A stretch of 64,000 nt of DNA from Phycisphaerales bacterium. GTDB lineage: Bacteria; Planctomycetota; Phycisphaerae; Phycisphaerales; SM1A02. The stretch is from contig JAKVBX010000003.1 of NCBI GenBank assembly GCA_022446795.1, positions 175,056-239,055 of the forward strand, in the 5' to 3' direction. Numbering within the stretch: position 1 is the stretch's first letter; every line of letters starts with the position of its first letter. The notes under the pieces are model-generated. The model made no database searches and was not told the DNA's origin. It saw only the letters and a list, made by a program, of their open reading frames with translations. Of this stretch, positions 1 through 8,947 are shown one piece after another. The translations under genes and the position numbers were made by a program.

Positions 1-2
1 CG

Positions 3-953
3 ATCATCCTGGTGACCCTGGCCCTGGCTGGATGCCAGGGGCACCAATCTGTCAATGTCCCCACCCGGCCCAGCCGCCAGCCGTCTGCATTGCCGGCCAC
101 GGCCCCTTCAGACGCCCGCCCCCTGGCCCTGCTGGACCAGGACCCCGTCGCCCTTCGTGACATGCGGGTGCGACTGCTGGAAGCCTCCGGCGGCGAGGTG
201 ATCCGGGAGCTCCGGCTCGAGCATGCCCTGCAGACGCAACTGGACCGGGAGTCGATCGAGATCACGGACGCCGCAATCGAGGCAGAAGAGGCCAGGCTCC
301 TCGCCGAACTGGATGATGACCGGGACGTGGCGCTCCGCTTGTTGCAGAACATCCGTGACGCCCAGGGCCTGGGGCCCGCACGCTATCGCAGCCTGCTCTG
401 GCGCAATGCGGCACTCCGCGCCCTGGTCCAACCACATGTCGCCGTGGACGAGGACGCCATGCGGCTGGTCTGGGAAATCAGCCATGGCCCGAAGGTCCGG
501 GTCCGGGTGATCGCCGTGTCCTCCTTCTCACGAGCCGCCGCGATTGCCGAACAACTGGAACAAGGCGCCCCCTTCGACCGGCTTGCGGTCGACTGGTCCA
601 CCGACCCAAGTCGTGATCGTGGTGGACTGCTCGACGTGTTCAGCACGGCCGACCCCAGCTTCCCGACGGCCCTGCGCCAGGCGATCGACGAGTTGGAATC
701 GGGCGAACACACCAACCCGGTTCTCCTTGGCGATCGATACGTGGTCGCATTGCTGGAGGAACGCCTCCCTGCCGACGCGGTGACCTTCGATTCCATACAG
801 GGCGAACTGCAAACCCGCACTCGTCTCTCGCAGGAACGACTCCTCATGCAGGAAGAGGCATATCGCCTGCGAAACGAACCGTCGATGCGTCTGTTTGACG
901 AGACGCTGGAAGCGTCGTACCTGGCCACTGATCCGGAACGGCCGAGCCCGTGA
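3..953 (+). CDS. PpiC-type peptidyl-prolyl isomerase lipoprotein (5' end cut by window)
   Basis: The frame is open to the left window edge, so the true start lies outside. The visible N-terminus reads ILVTLALAGCQG, the end of a lipoprotein signal peptide with a lipobox-like A-G-C, so the mature protein should be lipid-anchored in the envelope. A helical SurA-like region (about residues 45-145) is followed by a parvulin-like module (about 155-255) with FDRLAVDWSTDPSRDRGG, the family's usual 'FaelAkehS.d....GG' pattern. The likely role is folding of exported proteins. The stop overlaps the GTG start of the ABC ATPase by 4 bases (GTGA), so the three genes form one coupled operon. The PPIase assignment rests on this motif and the overall architecture only. 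Confidence 0.7.
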   Translation: MILVTLALAGCQGHQSVNVPTRPSRQPSALPATAPSDARPLALLDQDPVALRDMRVRLLEASGGEVIRELRLEHALQTQLDRESIEITDAAIEAEEARLLAELDDDRDVALRLLQNIRDAQGLGPARYRSLLWRNAALRALVQPHVAVDEDAMRLVWEISHGPKVRVRVIAVSSFSRAAAIAEQLEQGAPFDRLAVDWSTDPSRDRGGLLDVFSTADPSFPTALRQAIDELESGEHTNPVLLGDRYVVALLEERLPADAVTFDSIQGELQTRTRLSQERLLMQEEAYRLRNEPSMRLFDETLEASYLATDPERPSP

Positions 954-1903
954 GCGAATCGGCAGCCACTCCATCCCCGGGAACTCCTGCACAACCAGGT
1001 GCAGCCCTCGATGTCCGCGACCTTTCAGTCGCGTATCGCCAGCGCGGACAGATGCGGCAGGCCCTGGCTGGTTTGACCCTGGAGATTCCCCGCGGCCGTT
1101 GGGTCGCCCTCCTGGGCCCCAACGGGTCGGGCAAGTCGACCCTGCTTCGCGTCGCCTCCGGTCAGCAACGACCCGATTCGGGTGACTGTCATGTCCTGGA
1201 TCAACCGGTCTCCAACGTCAATCGACAGCAGTTGGGCGTCATCTTCCAGTCCACTGCGCTCGATCCCCGGCTCAGTGTCCGCGAGAACCTCCACGATCTG
1301 GCACGACTCCAGGGCCTTGATCCAGGCACGGCGCGCCAGCGAATCGAAGTGGAATTGACCGGGCTGGGCATCCAGGATCGCGCGAATGACCGGGTGGCCA
1401 CGCTCTCCGGTGGCCTGGCCCGTCGGGCCGACCTGGCCCGGGCCCTGCTGCACCACCCCGACCTGCTGCTTCTTGATGAACCCACCACTGGGCTGGACCC
1501 ACTCGCTCGTGAGGCGGTTCTCAACCGGCTTGCGGAAGCACATCGCCAGGGCCGGTCCATCATCATGAGTACGCACCTCGTGGAGGAAGCCGCCCGCGCC
1601 CAACGGGTCATCATGCTGCACGAGGGTACGTGCGTCGCTGATGGTGCACCGGAAGACCTCTGTCATGAACTGGGCCCTCGGATGGTCCGGGTGTCCCAGG
1701 AGGGATTCACGCCGGATCAGCCGGAAGGCTGGGTCCAGCGCGGAGGAACCTGGACACGCACCCTCTCCAGTGGTCCCGATCCCGTGCTGGAGAACCTCCT
1801 GGCCGCGGGGATTGACCTGGCGGTGACAAGGCCCACCCTCGCTGACGTGTTCGCTCAACGCAGCGGATCGGTTCTTCACGCGGAACAGGAGGTGGCGACG
1901 TGA
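950..1903 (+). CDS. ABC transporter ATP-binding protein (ABC-2 exporter type)
   Basis: This is the nucleotide-binding subunit of an exporter. It has a Walker A GPNGSGKS (residues 56-63), Q-loop Q100, signature LSGGLARR (152-159), Walker B LLLLDEP (172-178) and switch histidine H209. The first 230 residues are a standard ABC domain of the CcmA/DrrA/NodI kind. The last 85 or so are a C-terminal extension of the sort found in multidrug and polysaccharide exporters. It starts with GTG inside the previous gene's stop and its own stop is overlapped by the GTG of the permease gene, so ATPase and permease are almost certainly partners. The substrate cannot be told from sequence. Confidence 0.93.
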   Translation: MSESAATPSPGTPAQPGAALDVRDLSVAYRQRGQMRQALAGLTLEIPRGRWVALLGPNGSGKSTLLRVASGQQRPDSGDCHVLDQPVSNVNRQQLGVIFQSTALDPRLSVRENLHDLARLQGLDPGTARQRIEVELTGLGIQDRANDRVATLSGGLARRADLARALLHHPDLLLLDEPTTGLDPLAREAVLNRLAEAHRQGRSIIMSTHLVEEAARAQRVIMLHEGTCVADGAPEDLCHELGPRMVRVSQEGFTPDQPEGWVQRGGTWTRTLSSGPDPVLENLLAAGIDLAVTRPTLADVFAQRSGSVLHAEQEVAT

Positions 1904-2667
1904 CCTCCTCCCCCGCGGGAATCACGACCAGCACCGGGATCATCTTCCGCCGGGAGGTCACGCGTTTTCTCCGTCAGCGCAGCCGGGTCATTGCCGCCGT
2001 CGGCACGACGGTCCTGCTGTGGCTGCTGCTGGGAAGTGGATTTGCCGAGAGCCTGAAGCCGTCCATGCCGGGTGATCTCACCGTTTCATTCGCCGCGTGG
2101 CTGCTGCCCGGAATGATGACGCTGGTCGCGGTGTTCTCCGCTGTCTTCAGCAGCCTCTCCACGATCGAGGATCGCCAGACGGGTTGGCTCCAAGCCGTGC
2201 TCGTCTGCCCGGTCCCGCTGTTCTCGGTGGCCCTGGGACGCACCCTCGGTGGCGGCCTCGTGGCGTTCGTTCAGGCCGGGATCCTGCTGGCTGCGATCCC
2301 ACTGGTGGACCTGCAGACGTCCGCCTGGGGCATCCTGCTGGCCTTGCTTTCGCTGGCGTTCACCACCATCGCGATGGCAGCACTTGGCCTGGTCTTCGCC
2401 TGGCGGTGCACCAGTGCTGCAGCCTTCCACGGGATCATGAATCTCATCTTCATGCCCATGTGGCTGCTCTCGGGTTCCGTCTTTCCCATTACCGGTGCGG
2501 CACCCTGGCTCGAGACCGTCGCCTGGTGCAATCCGCTCACGTGGTGCACCGTCGCCATTCGGTCCTCGCTGGCCGGCAATCCGGACTGGGGCATGATCGG
2601 TATTGCCGCTGCAGTCGCCCTCGTGGCGGTCGCTGCCGCCACCGCCGTCGTATCGAGGCGCAGCTAG
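1900..2667 (+). CDS. ABC-2 type transporter permease
   Basis: A 255-residue membrane protein with about six predicted transmembrane segments (near residues 30-46, 67-88, 100-122, 132-160, 168-198 and 228-250) and the ABC-2 layout: a cytoplasmic N-terminus with FRREVTRFLRQRSR just before the first helix. It pairs with the upstream ATPase, whose stop it overlaps by 4 bases (GTGA). Its TAG stop shares the sequence CTAG (2664-2667) with the stop of the convergent LptG-like gene, so there is no intergenic space for a terminator. The substrate is unknown; the parvulin lipoprotein upstream suggests an envelope or protein-secretion context. Confidence 0.88.
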   Translation: MTSSPAGITTSTGIIFRREVTRFLRQRSRVIAAVGTTVLLWLLLGSGFAESLKPSMPGDLTVSFAAWLLPGMMTLVAVFSAVFSSLSTIEDRQTGWLQAVLVCPVPLFSVALGRTLGGGLVAFVQAGILLAAIPLVDLQTSAWGILLALLSLAFTTIAMAALGLVFAWRCTSAAAFHGIMNLIFMPMWLLSGSVFPITGAAPWLETVAWCNPLTWCTVAIRSSLAGNPDWGMIGIAAAVALVAVAAATAVVSRRS

Positions 2668-3800
2668 GTCCGCATCCACCCGAACCGGGCGAACCCCAGC
2701 GGCAACAGGAAGGCCAGCGGAAGGAACACGCCCAACAGCGGTGAGACACCACCAATGGGTACCAGCATGGCTGCTGCCGCGATGACGTAGAGCGGCAGCA
2801 CCACCGCGGCACATGCGATCGTCCGCCGCAGGAGTTCACCGGGCAGGCGATCCAGGAAGAACGGCATCGCGATGAGCAGGATGAGGATGTTGACACCGAC
2901 CGCGACGAAGCGGCTCCACAAGCTTCGCCTCAGGGCCGCAGACTCGCGAGTCTCGGGCCCATCAAGCAAGTTCAGGATCTGTCCGACAGAAAGCATCCCG
3001 GCAAAGGCGCCATGTCGGCGGACCAGGAGAATCCGTGGAGACAGGTCCGTCTCGATGAAGGTCTCCGGCTCGGGCAGCCCGGCCCGAGCGGGACCACCAT
3101 CCTCCCGTTCCAACGTCGTGGCGTAGCCCTCCTCCAGCACCCAACCTTCTCGCTGTGGATCCCATTCCGCCGCAGCGGCACGGATCCGACGAGTCGCCAG
3201 GCCCGCGGAGTTGCGTTCGATGAAATTCGGCTTGGTCAGCCTGGCTGAATCAGGATGAAAGGCGGTGGCCTGCAACAAACGCCGTTGCGAGTCCACGGTG
3301 ATCGGGACCGGGTAGGAACGCAATCCCGGCTGGCCAGCCTGGTCGTGGTTCCGAAGCAGGAGCGGCGCGAGTCGCGGCAGCATGAGCTCCTGGTTCAGGA
3401 TCTGCAGTCCGCCCAGCAAGCAGACGACGACGATCAACGGTGTCGCGACGCGCTGGAGGTTCCAGCCACTGGCCAGCAGTGCAACGAGTTCCCGGTGACG
3501 GCTCATCTGGGAAACGGTGAAGGCCATCGCCCCGACCGCGAGAATCCCCCACAGCCAGGCATAGAACTGGAACAGCTGGGGCAGGTGATATCCGATGGCC
3601 ACGCCAGTCGTCGCCAGGATGCCCCGGATGGTGCCCGCGTCCTCCGGTAGCGACGCTCGCGCGATCCTGGAGAACACCTCGAGATTCAGGATGACATCGA
3701 TGACCGCGGCAAAGAGAAACAGCAGCAGGAACAACAACACGAAGTTGGCGGCCATCCGAGCAGCGACATGTCGATCGATTCGGGTCATCTTCAACCGCAC
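2664..3800 (-). CDS. LptF/LptG-family (YjgP/YjgQ) permease, LptG-like
   Basis: A 378-residue YjgP/YjgQ-type membrane protein with the family layout: two transmembrane helices near residues 15-40 and 63-95, a third near 115-135, a periplasmic beta-rich domain (about 140-285) and three C-terminal helices (about 295-370). Such proteins form the inner-membrane heterodimer that extracts lipopolysaccharide with LptB. It starts with GTG immediately after the TGA of the upstream gene; an in-frame ATG four codons later (3788) is an equally good start. It is cotranscribed with the 3801-5423 paralogue. No lptA, lptB or lptC is nearby. Confidence 0.82.
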   Translation of the reverse strand: MRLKMTRIDRHVAARMAANFVLLFLLLFLFAAVIDVILNLEVFSRIARASLPEDAGTIRGILATTGVAIGYHLPQLFQFYAWLWGILAVGAMAFTVSQMSRHRELVALLASGWNLQRVATPLIVVVCLLGGLQILNQELMLPRLAPLLLRNHDQAGQPGLRSYPVPITVDSQRRLLQATAFHPDSARLTKPNFIERNSAGLATRRIRAAAAEWDPQREGWVLEEGYATTLEREDGGPARAGLPEPETFIETDLSPRILLVRRHGAFAGMLSVGQILNLLDGPETRESAALRRSLWSRFVAVGVNILILLIAMPFFLDRLPGELLRRTIACAAVVLPLYVIAAAAMLVPIGGVSPLLGVFLPLAFLLPLGFARFGWMRT

Positions 3801-5423
3801 TCAGTTTCGACTCACCTTGAAGAATGACAGCCCGATCAGGATCACCAGGATCGCGTTCCCGGACCACGCCAGGACAAACCCGGTGGCGGCATCGCCGTTA
3901 CGCACCATGCCCGTACCGCTGGCGATGAGAATGAGATCGAGGAGGGCCGGGAGGAAGGCGAACACGTAGACGCCAAGCGGCGGCACGTTTCGCAGGAGGA
4001 CGGCCAGCACCGCCCCCAGCAGGAGCAGCAGCCCCGCCGTACAGGCCAGCGTGCTGCGGCGCAGGACCTGACCGTCGATCAGGCCCATCAATGAGTCGAT
4101 CCTGACGTTGACGAACCTCACGCCGTGCTCAATCGCAGGGGACTCCTCCCGAAGTGGCTCCGCGACATCCAGGAGCTCACGCAATGGCGTCCCACCGGGA
4201 TATTGCCAGACGTCCTGCCCGGCACTCAGGCCCGAGACCGCCAGGCTCTCCCGTCGATTGGGCCGCAAGGCCACTTCCAGCGACTCGACGTCGACCCCTG
4301 ACATCTCGAGCATGAACAGCTCTCCCAGCGGCCCCAGCATCCGCTGGCGACCGAGCGTCGCCGTATTCGTCGTGAACTTCCGACTGGGGGCGCCATCGAC
4401 CATCTCGGTGACGACGACCAACTCGTCGGCCCTGGGCTGCAGGACACCCTCCTGGATGGACTCGGCTTCGATGCGATAGGACCGGTCGATCGGACCGGAC
4501 TTGGTGATGACCAATGCACCGTCCGTTTCCAGTTGCTCGTTGAGCGCTTTCGACACGAGGTAGTCATTGATGGTCTTCAGCAGGACCATGCGGACTTCCT
4601 CGACCATGAGTGAGCGTTCCGGATGGGCCCTGGCGTCAGCGAGCTGCCACCGCGTGAGGTTCTCAGGATCGCTGCGATCCGGCCGCGGCACGGGAATCGC
4701 GTGAGTCGGCTCCAGGCGGGGAAACCCACGGAGCGTGCTGGAGGAGGCATCCCATGACACCGTGTCCTCCAACGCCATCTTCATGAAGGTCCCGTTTTCC
4801 AGGTCATACAGGTCGATCACCGCCCCGGCGGCGGTAACGTCACTGGCCGGCGCCCCATCCTCCCCGAGTTGCGCCGCAACCACGCGACGCAGGAGGATCC
4901 GCTCATTCGCACCGGTCTCGGGGTCGTCAATGGACTCGAAGTCCTCTGCGTAGATCTGAAGGTCGCTGAATGCGAAGGGCACGCCGCGGTCAATGGAGGT
5001 CGAGATCAACTGCTTCACGTCCCCGGTCAGCGTGGCCGCCATGAGGCCGAAGAACCGTGGAATCACCGCCTGCGTCAGGATGACCATGATCAGGAGCAGC
5101 ACCACGCCCAGGGCAAGCACCGGGGCGAAGATCGCTCGATAGCTCATGCCGCTGGTGGCCATGGCCAGGATCTCGTTGTCCGAGGCAAACCGATGAAGCG
5201 TCAGCGTGGCCGCGAATCCGGCCGCGAACGGCAGGGCGTACTGCATCATCGGGATCATGGCCAGGGCGATGTACTTCAGAGCCTGCCCGGCGGTCAGGAC
5301 CGAGTCCCCCGCCAGCGGCTTGATCACGGCCCCGAAGGCGATGATGGTCACCAGGATCGCGGTGGTCAGACAGACCTGCCGAAGCAGTTCACCGAGGATG
5401 TAACGGTAGAGCCGCCACGGCAT
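3801..5423 (-). CDS. LptF/LptG-family permease, LptF-like, with enlarged periplasmic domain
   Basis: This has the same fold as the downstream gene: N-terminal helices (about residues 15-40, 50-75, 95-120), a periplasmic part and three C-terminal helices (about 445-535). At 540 residues it is about 150 longer than the usual LptF/LptG, and the extra length lies in the periplasmic domain (about 125-440). The two genes probably encode the LptFG heterodimer of a lipopolysaccharide export system, implying a Gram-negative-type outer membrane. The ATG at 5423 has no Shine-Dalgarno; GATAAT lies exactly 6 nt upstream, so the message may be leaderless. Confidence 0.82.
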   Translation of the reverse strand: MPWRLYRYILGELLRQVCLTTAILVTIIAFGAVIKPLAGDSVLTAGQALKYIALAMIPMMQYALPFAAGFAATLTLHRFASDNEILAMATSGMSYRAIFAPVLALGVVLLLIMVILTQAVIPRFFGLMAATLTGDVKQLISTSIDRGVPFAFSDLQIYAEDFESIDDPETGANERILLRRVVAAQLGEDGAPASDVTAAGAVIDLYDLENGTFMKMALEDTVSWDASSSTLRGFPRLEPTHAIPVPRPDRSDPENLTRWQLADARAHPERSLMVEEVRMVLLKTINDYLVSKALNEQLETDGALVITKSGPIDRSYRIEAESIQEGVLQPRADELVVVTEMVDGAPSRKFTTNTATLGRQRMLGPLGELFMLEMSGVDVESLEVALRPNRRESLAVSGLSAGQDVWQYPGGTPLRELLDVAEPLREESPAIEHGVRFVNVRIDSLMGLIDGQVLRRSTLACTAGLLLLLGAVLAVLLRNVPPLGVYVFAFLPALLDLILIASGTGMVRNGDAATGFVLAWSGNAILVILIGLSFFKVSRN

Positions 5424-5429
5424 GCTGGC

Positions 5430-5435
5430 ATTATC
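5430..5435 (-). promoter_or_regulatory. -10-like hexamer of the lptF-like gene
   Basis: On the minus strand GATAAT (5 of 6 matches to TATAAT) ends exactly 6 nt before the ATG at 5423. That would place the transcription start at or next to the A of the ATG. No Shine-Dalgarno is present. This is one of six such start sites in the window. Confidence 0.5.
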
Positions 5436-5637
5436 GCCCCTACGAGCCCTGAATATCCACTGGGAGTGCCCGGGCGGCCTCCCGGGTCCGGTCGTGAGGC
5501 CTGGACGGGTTCTCCGGCGAGGCCGTCCCCGGGGTGACCAGGGATCTGCTCCCGCCGCTCCAGTCAGGCCGGTTCCGGACCGAAGGGGCTGGCAGGGGAC
5601 CGTGCATCCACCCGGTCCCAGTCAGGAGTCAACCGCG

Positions 5638-6135
5638 ATGCCTCAACCAGTCCATGAAGACCAGCTCGTCCGGCGGCGATCGCCCCGGGGCCGGGTCCGG
5701 AAGGGCCTGACCCTGTTTGAGTCGCTGATCGCCATCGGGCTCCTGGCGGCCACGGTGACGGCCGTGATGTCCGCACTGGCCTCCGGACGGCAGCATTCCG
5801 AGGCCGCCCGACAGCACCTCTCCGCCAGCCTCGCAGCAGAAATGCTGATGGCCCGGGTGACGGCGACAGCCCACACCAACGAGGGCTGGGACTCGCTTTC
5901 CCGATGGCAGGGCTACACGGAGGCCCCCGGCAATATCCAGGCCGGATCCGGGTCCGACCTCCCCCACGCCTACCAGCAGATCGGCCTGAGCGTCGACCTG
6001 GCCACGGTCCACCACGAGATCCCCAAGCTGGCCGTTCGCATCGATGGGCGGGACATCCGCGTCCGAGCCCACGACCAGAAGGGGCAGCCCCTTGCTGAAA
6101 TCGTTCGATTCGTTCCGGAGCCCCAGGCACCATGA
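5638..6135 (+). CDS. GspI-like minor pseudopilin
   Basis: A 165-residue prepilin-like protein with a prepilin peptidase site R-K-G / L-T-L-F-E (residues 21-27), the conserved Glu at +5 and a hydrophobic helix behind it. The frame is open for about 70 codons upstream, but the ATG at 5638 is preferred: CAGGAG lies about 8 nt before it and upstream codons give an Arg/Pro/Gly-rich sequence unlike a protein. Its small size and first position suggest GspI of a type II secretion or type IV pilus tip complex. The next gene overlaps it by 4 bases. The 214-nt gap to the divergent lptF-like gene is the probable promoter region. Confidence 0.8.
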   Translation: MPQPVHEDQLVRRRSPRGRVRKGLTLFESLIAIGLLAATVTAVMSALASGRQHSEAARQHLSASLAAEMLMARVTATAHTNEGWDSLSRWQGYTEAPGNIQAGSGSDLPHAYQQIGLSVDLATVHHEIPKLAVRIDGRDIRVRAHDQKGQPLAEIVRFVPEPQAP

Positions 6136-6776
6136 ACATGAAGAAGACTCATCGAGCCGCTCGACGCGGCATGACGCTCATCGAGACCGTACTGGCCATC
6201 AGCATCACCGCCATGGTCGGTGGCGCCATCACCACCATGATGGCCGCCGTCACGGACGAGGTCACGGCCAACCAGGAAACGCGGACCAATCTCATCCGCT
6301 CGGGCCTGGCCCAGTCCCGGTTCTCCTCCTACATCGCTCGAGCGCATTGCGTGCTCGACATGACGGACACGTCCATGACCTTGTGGTTGGAAGACAGCCG
6401 CGAAGGTGGAACGGTCCATGCCAGTGAGATCCGTTGGATTCGATTCGATCCCAGGACCGGCACGGTCGAGTCGTCCTTCGTCTGCTTCCCGGAGACCTGG
6501 TCCGAGGCCACCCGACTGATGGCTGACACCGAGTTTCTCGATGTCGACCATGTCGACTGGCCGAGTGTCCTGGCGTCCTTCGAGACCCGGGGGCTGATCT
6601 GCATGCTGCCCATGGTGGAAGGCGTCTCGAACCTGAACATCACTGGCAATGCGACCGAACCCCAGGACATCACGCTCATCGAAACGTCGATGGACCTGTC
6701 GCTTTTCAACGATTACGAACAGTCCTGCACGGCCGAGTCCATCCGTGTCCACCGGCGCCCCGGTGAGGAGGGCTGA
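6132..6776 (+). CDS. GspJ-like minor pseudopilin
   Basis: A 214-residue prepilin-like protein with cleavage site R-R-G / M-T-L-I-E at residues 12-18 and a hydrophobic N-terminal helix. The rest is a soluble mixed domain of the size expected for GspJ. The ATG overlaps the stop of the GspI-like gene (ATGA), so translation is coupled. In the type II secretion pilus, I, J and K form the tip complex with H as adaptor; the same four kinds of protein occur here in a row. The assignment to J over other minor pilins rests on order and size. Confidence 0.78.
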   Translation: MNMKKTHRAARRGMTLIETVLAISITAMVGGAITTMMAAVTDEVTANQETRTNLIRSGLAQSRFSSYIARAHCVLDMTDTSMTLWLEDSREGGTVHASEIRWIRFDPRTGTVESSFVCFPETWSEATRLMADTEFLDVDHVDWPSVLASFETRGLICMLPMVEGVSNLNITGNATEPQDITLIETSMDLSLFNDYEQSCTAESIRVHRRPGEEG

Positions 6777-6812
6777 GCCACGTTCATCCGACTCCCCCAG
6801 CCTGGTCCCCGC

Positions 6813-8396
6813 ATGCGACCGGTCCGTCGACCGAGCCGTCGCGGTGTTGCCCTGCTGCTGGTCCTCGTGGCCATGGGGACGGCGACGACGTTGACGCTCG
6901 GCTGGTTGGTCAGCCAGGACAACGCCATGCCGGTGAGTCGAAACGTCATCCGGACGTCACAGGCCCGAAGCGTGGCCTCGAGCGGCATGGAGTTGGCGGT
7001 CGCCATCATGCAGACCGAGACCGCATGGCGAACCAACCACGACAATGGACTGCTCCTCTCGAATCACCCGATTGACATCGGTTTCATCGATGTGCACCTG
7101 GTTGATGTCGCGACCGAACTCCCCCCCGTCGAAGGTGCGGACACGATTCACGTCACCGTCACGGCCCGAGTCGACGACTACGTCCAGCAGATCGAGGCCA
7201 TTGCCTCGGTCGTCAACATGGAGACTCCCGGCGAGAACGACATGAGCGGCTTCAGTGTCTGGGCCACCGGTGGCCTGCGCATGCAGGGGCAGTCCTCGAT
7301 TCGCCGGTGGGACGATGCCCCCATGTCCTCCCTCGGTCGCCGCCTGTTCATCGGCACCACAGCGAGTTCACCGCGGAGCATCGATATCGGGCCGAACGCG
7401 GCCCTCGTCGATGCCACCATCGTTCACGGGCTCCAGGTCTCCCAGGGGCTTGTCCGCAACGACAGTGATCTTCACCTGCGTCGGCGCACGGCCAGCAGTA
7501 CGATCGGCCCGGCACCCTCGGGTCGTCTCCCGAGCCTCACCGGACAGCGATCGGCCAGCAGCACGCACTTCAATCCCCGGTATGACGACTGGTCATCACA
7601 TCCCCAGGACCTCCGCCTGGGCTCGGGCATGACTGTCGAACTCCCGCCCGGCGCGGTACTCGGGCTGGATTCGCTGGAACTGACCAGCGGAACAACGGTG
7701 GTCGTCTCCGGTGAAACGACGATCTCGGTCCACGGGGATGTCCGGCTCGACGACGCCAGCATCGTCCTGGCGCCCGGCGCCTCGTTGAATCTCGCCTGTG
7801 GTGGCGCCATGCATCTCACCGGCGCCTACATCGGCGACCAGGGCGGTCACCAATTCGACAAACGCCACACGCCCGCCTGGTCGGATGCCTCGCGAATCAC
7901 CATCGAATCAAGTGCCTCCGTCGAGACCCCCTGGCGAATCAGTGGAGAGACGCTGCTGAAAGCCGTCATCGAAGCACCGGATGCCGAGCTCATCGTCCGT
8001 GATGACGCCATCATCGCTGGTCGCGTCGCGGTTGATGAACTTCGCCTTCGCCACCGCGCTGAGATCCTGTATGACCACTCACTGGATACGGGAACGAGTG
8101 CCACCAGGCTGCTTGAACAGATTGCCGAGACGGGACAGAACCGGATCAGCCGTCGGCTGAACCAACGACTGCGCCGAATTGCGGAGCGAATCGGCCAGTT
8201 GAGTGATCGCCTGAAGGGCAACACGGTAGCCAATGCACCGAGCAGCTCCCGCTACCAGATCGCCCCGGATGCCGCGTGGTCATCATCGCCCAGCCTGCGA
8301 GAGGTCCCGGTGGAGTTGCGACTGCTCATGCATGGCGGCGATACCCAGCAGTGGGAAGCCCTGGTGACCTCCGCAGCGAAGGGTGGTGCCAGGTGA
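6813..8396 (+). CDS. GspK/PilX-like minor pseudopilin with large beta-rich insert
   Basis: The N-terminus R-R-G / V-A-L-L-L-V-L-V (residues 9-18) is a prepilin site without Glu at +5, which is the hallmark of GspK among type II pseudopilins. At 527 residues it is far longer than usual GspK (about 320). The middle (about residues 270-400) is rich in short strands with a turn-like rhythm (LELTSGTTVVVSGETTISV, then DVRLDDASIVLAPGAS), resembling a beta-solenoid or bactofilin-like domain; this is inference from pattern only. The C-terminal part is helical. It starts 36 nt after the J-like gene and overlaps the H-like gene by 4 bases. Confidence 0.72.
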   Translation: MRPVRRPSRRGVALLLVLVAMGTATTLTLGWLVSQDNAMPVSRNVIRTSQARSVASSGMELAVAIMQTETAWRTNHDNGLLLSNHPIDIGFIDVHLVDVATELPPVEGADTIHVTVTARVDDYVQQIEAIASVVNMETPGENDMSGFSVWATGGLRMQGQSSIRRWDDAPMSSLGRRLFIGTTASSPRSIDIGPNAALVDATIVHGLQVSQGLVRNDSDLHLRRRTASSTIGPAPSGRLPSLTGQRSASSTHFNPRYDDWSSHPQDLRLGSGMTVELPPGAVLGLDSLELTSGTTVVVSGETTISVHGDVRLDDASIVLAPGASLNLACGGAMHLTGAYIGDQGGHQFDKRHTPAWSDASRITIESSASVETPWRISGETLLKAVIEAPDAELIVRDDAIIAGRVAVDELRLRHRAEILYDHSLDTGTSATRLLEQIAETGQNRISRRLNQRLRRIAERIGQLSDRLKGNTVANAPSSSRYQIAPDAAWSSSPSLREVPVELRLLMHGGDTQQWEALVTSAAKGGAR

Positions 8397-8905
8397 TTCG
8401 CATCAAGCCCCCCACCCGCGCTCGCGCGGGATTCACGTTCATCGAGATCATGATGGTTGTCATGATCATGGCCACGATGGCCATGTTCGCCGTTCCCATG
8501 ATTCGCAGCAGTAATGCCGGTGCGCTTGATGCGGCAGCCCGCCTCCTTCGCTCTGACCTGGAACGAGCCCAGGTCACGGCCATGGCCTGCCCCGACCGGC
8601 GAATCGGACTGCGGTTCGACCAGGACGGCGGTGGCTGGCAGCTCGTCGATGCCGATGCCCCTGGTGTCGCCCTGCGCGATGAGTATTCCGGCCAACCGAT
8701 CTCCATTCGACTGGGGCAGGGACGTGGCCAGGTAGCCGCCGATGTCCGACTGGACCCGACCGGGCTGGCTGGCGAAATGCTGGTCTTTGATCCCCTCGGC
8801 GGGCTGGAAAACCCAGGCCCCCCCGCCAGGCTGAGACTGCGGAGTGACGAGAACACCGCCGCTGTCCGAATCAGTGCCGCCACAGGCTGGATCACGATCG
8901 ACTAG
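8393..8905 (+). CDS. GspH-like pseudopilin
   Basis: A 170-residue protein with prepilin site R-A-G / F-T-F-I-E-I (residues 12-18), Glu at +5 and a very hydrophobic methionine-rich helix. Downstream the text LLRSDLERAQVTAMA is typical of GspH/FimT (usually 'la..L..aR.eAi...'). The GTG start overlaps the stop of the K-like gene (GTGA). A longer reading from 8276 is open, but it would overlap the K-like gene by 120 nt and puts a non-hydrophobic tail before the cleavage site. It closes the pseudopilin operon; no ATPase, platform protein, secretin or prepilin peptidase is in the window. Confidence 0.8.
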   Translation: MIRIKPPTRARAGFTFIEIMMVVMIMATMAMFAVPMIRSSNAGALDAAARLLRSDLERAQVTAMACPDRRIGLRFDQDGGGWQLVDADAPGVALRDEYSGQPISIRLGQGRGQVAADVRLDPTGLAGEMLVFDPLGGLENPGPPARLRLRSDENTAAVRISAATGWITID

Positions 8906-8947
8906 CGATCACACCCATGAGGAAGTTCTCGCGGGCCACTGGCGCAC

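Noticed and set aside
4776-4787. A third TTCATGAA palindrome
   Set aside because: It lies inside the LptF-like coding sequence; an 8-bp palindrome is expected about once in a window of this size, so it does not support a regulon by itself.
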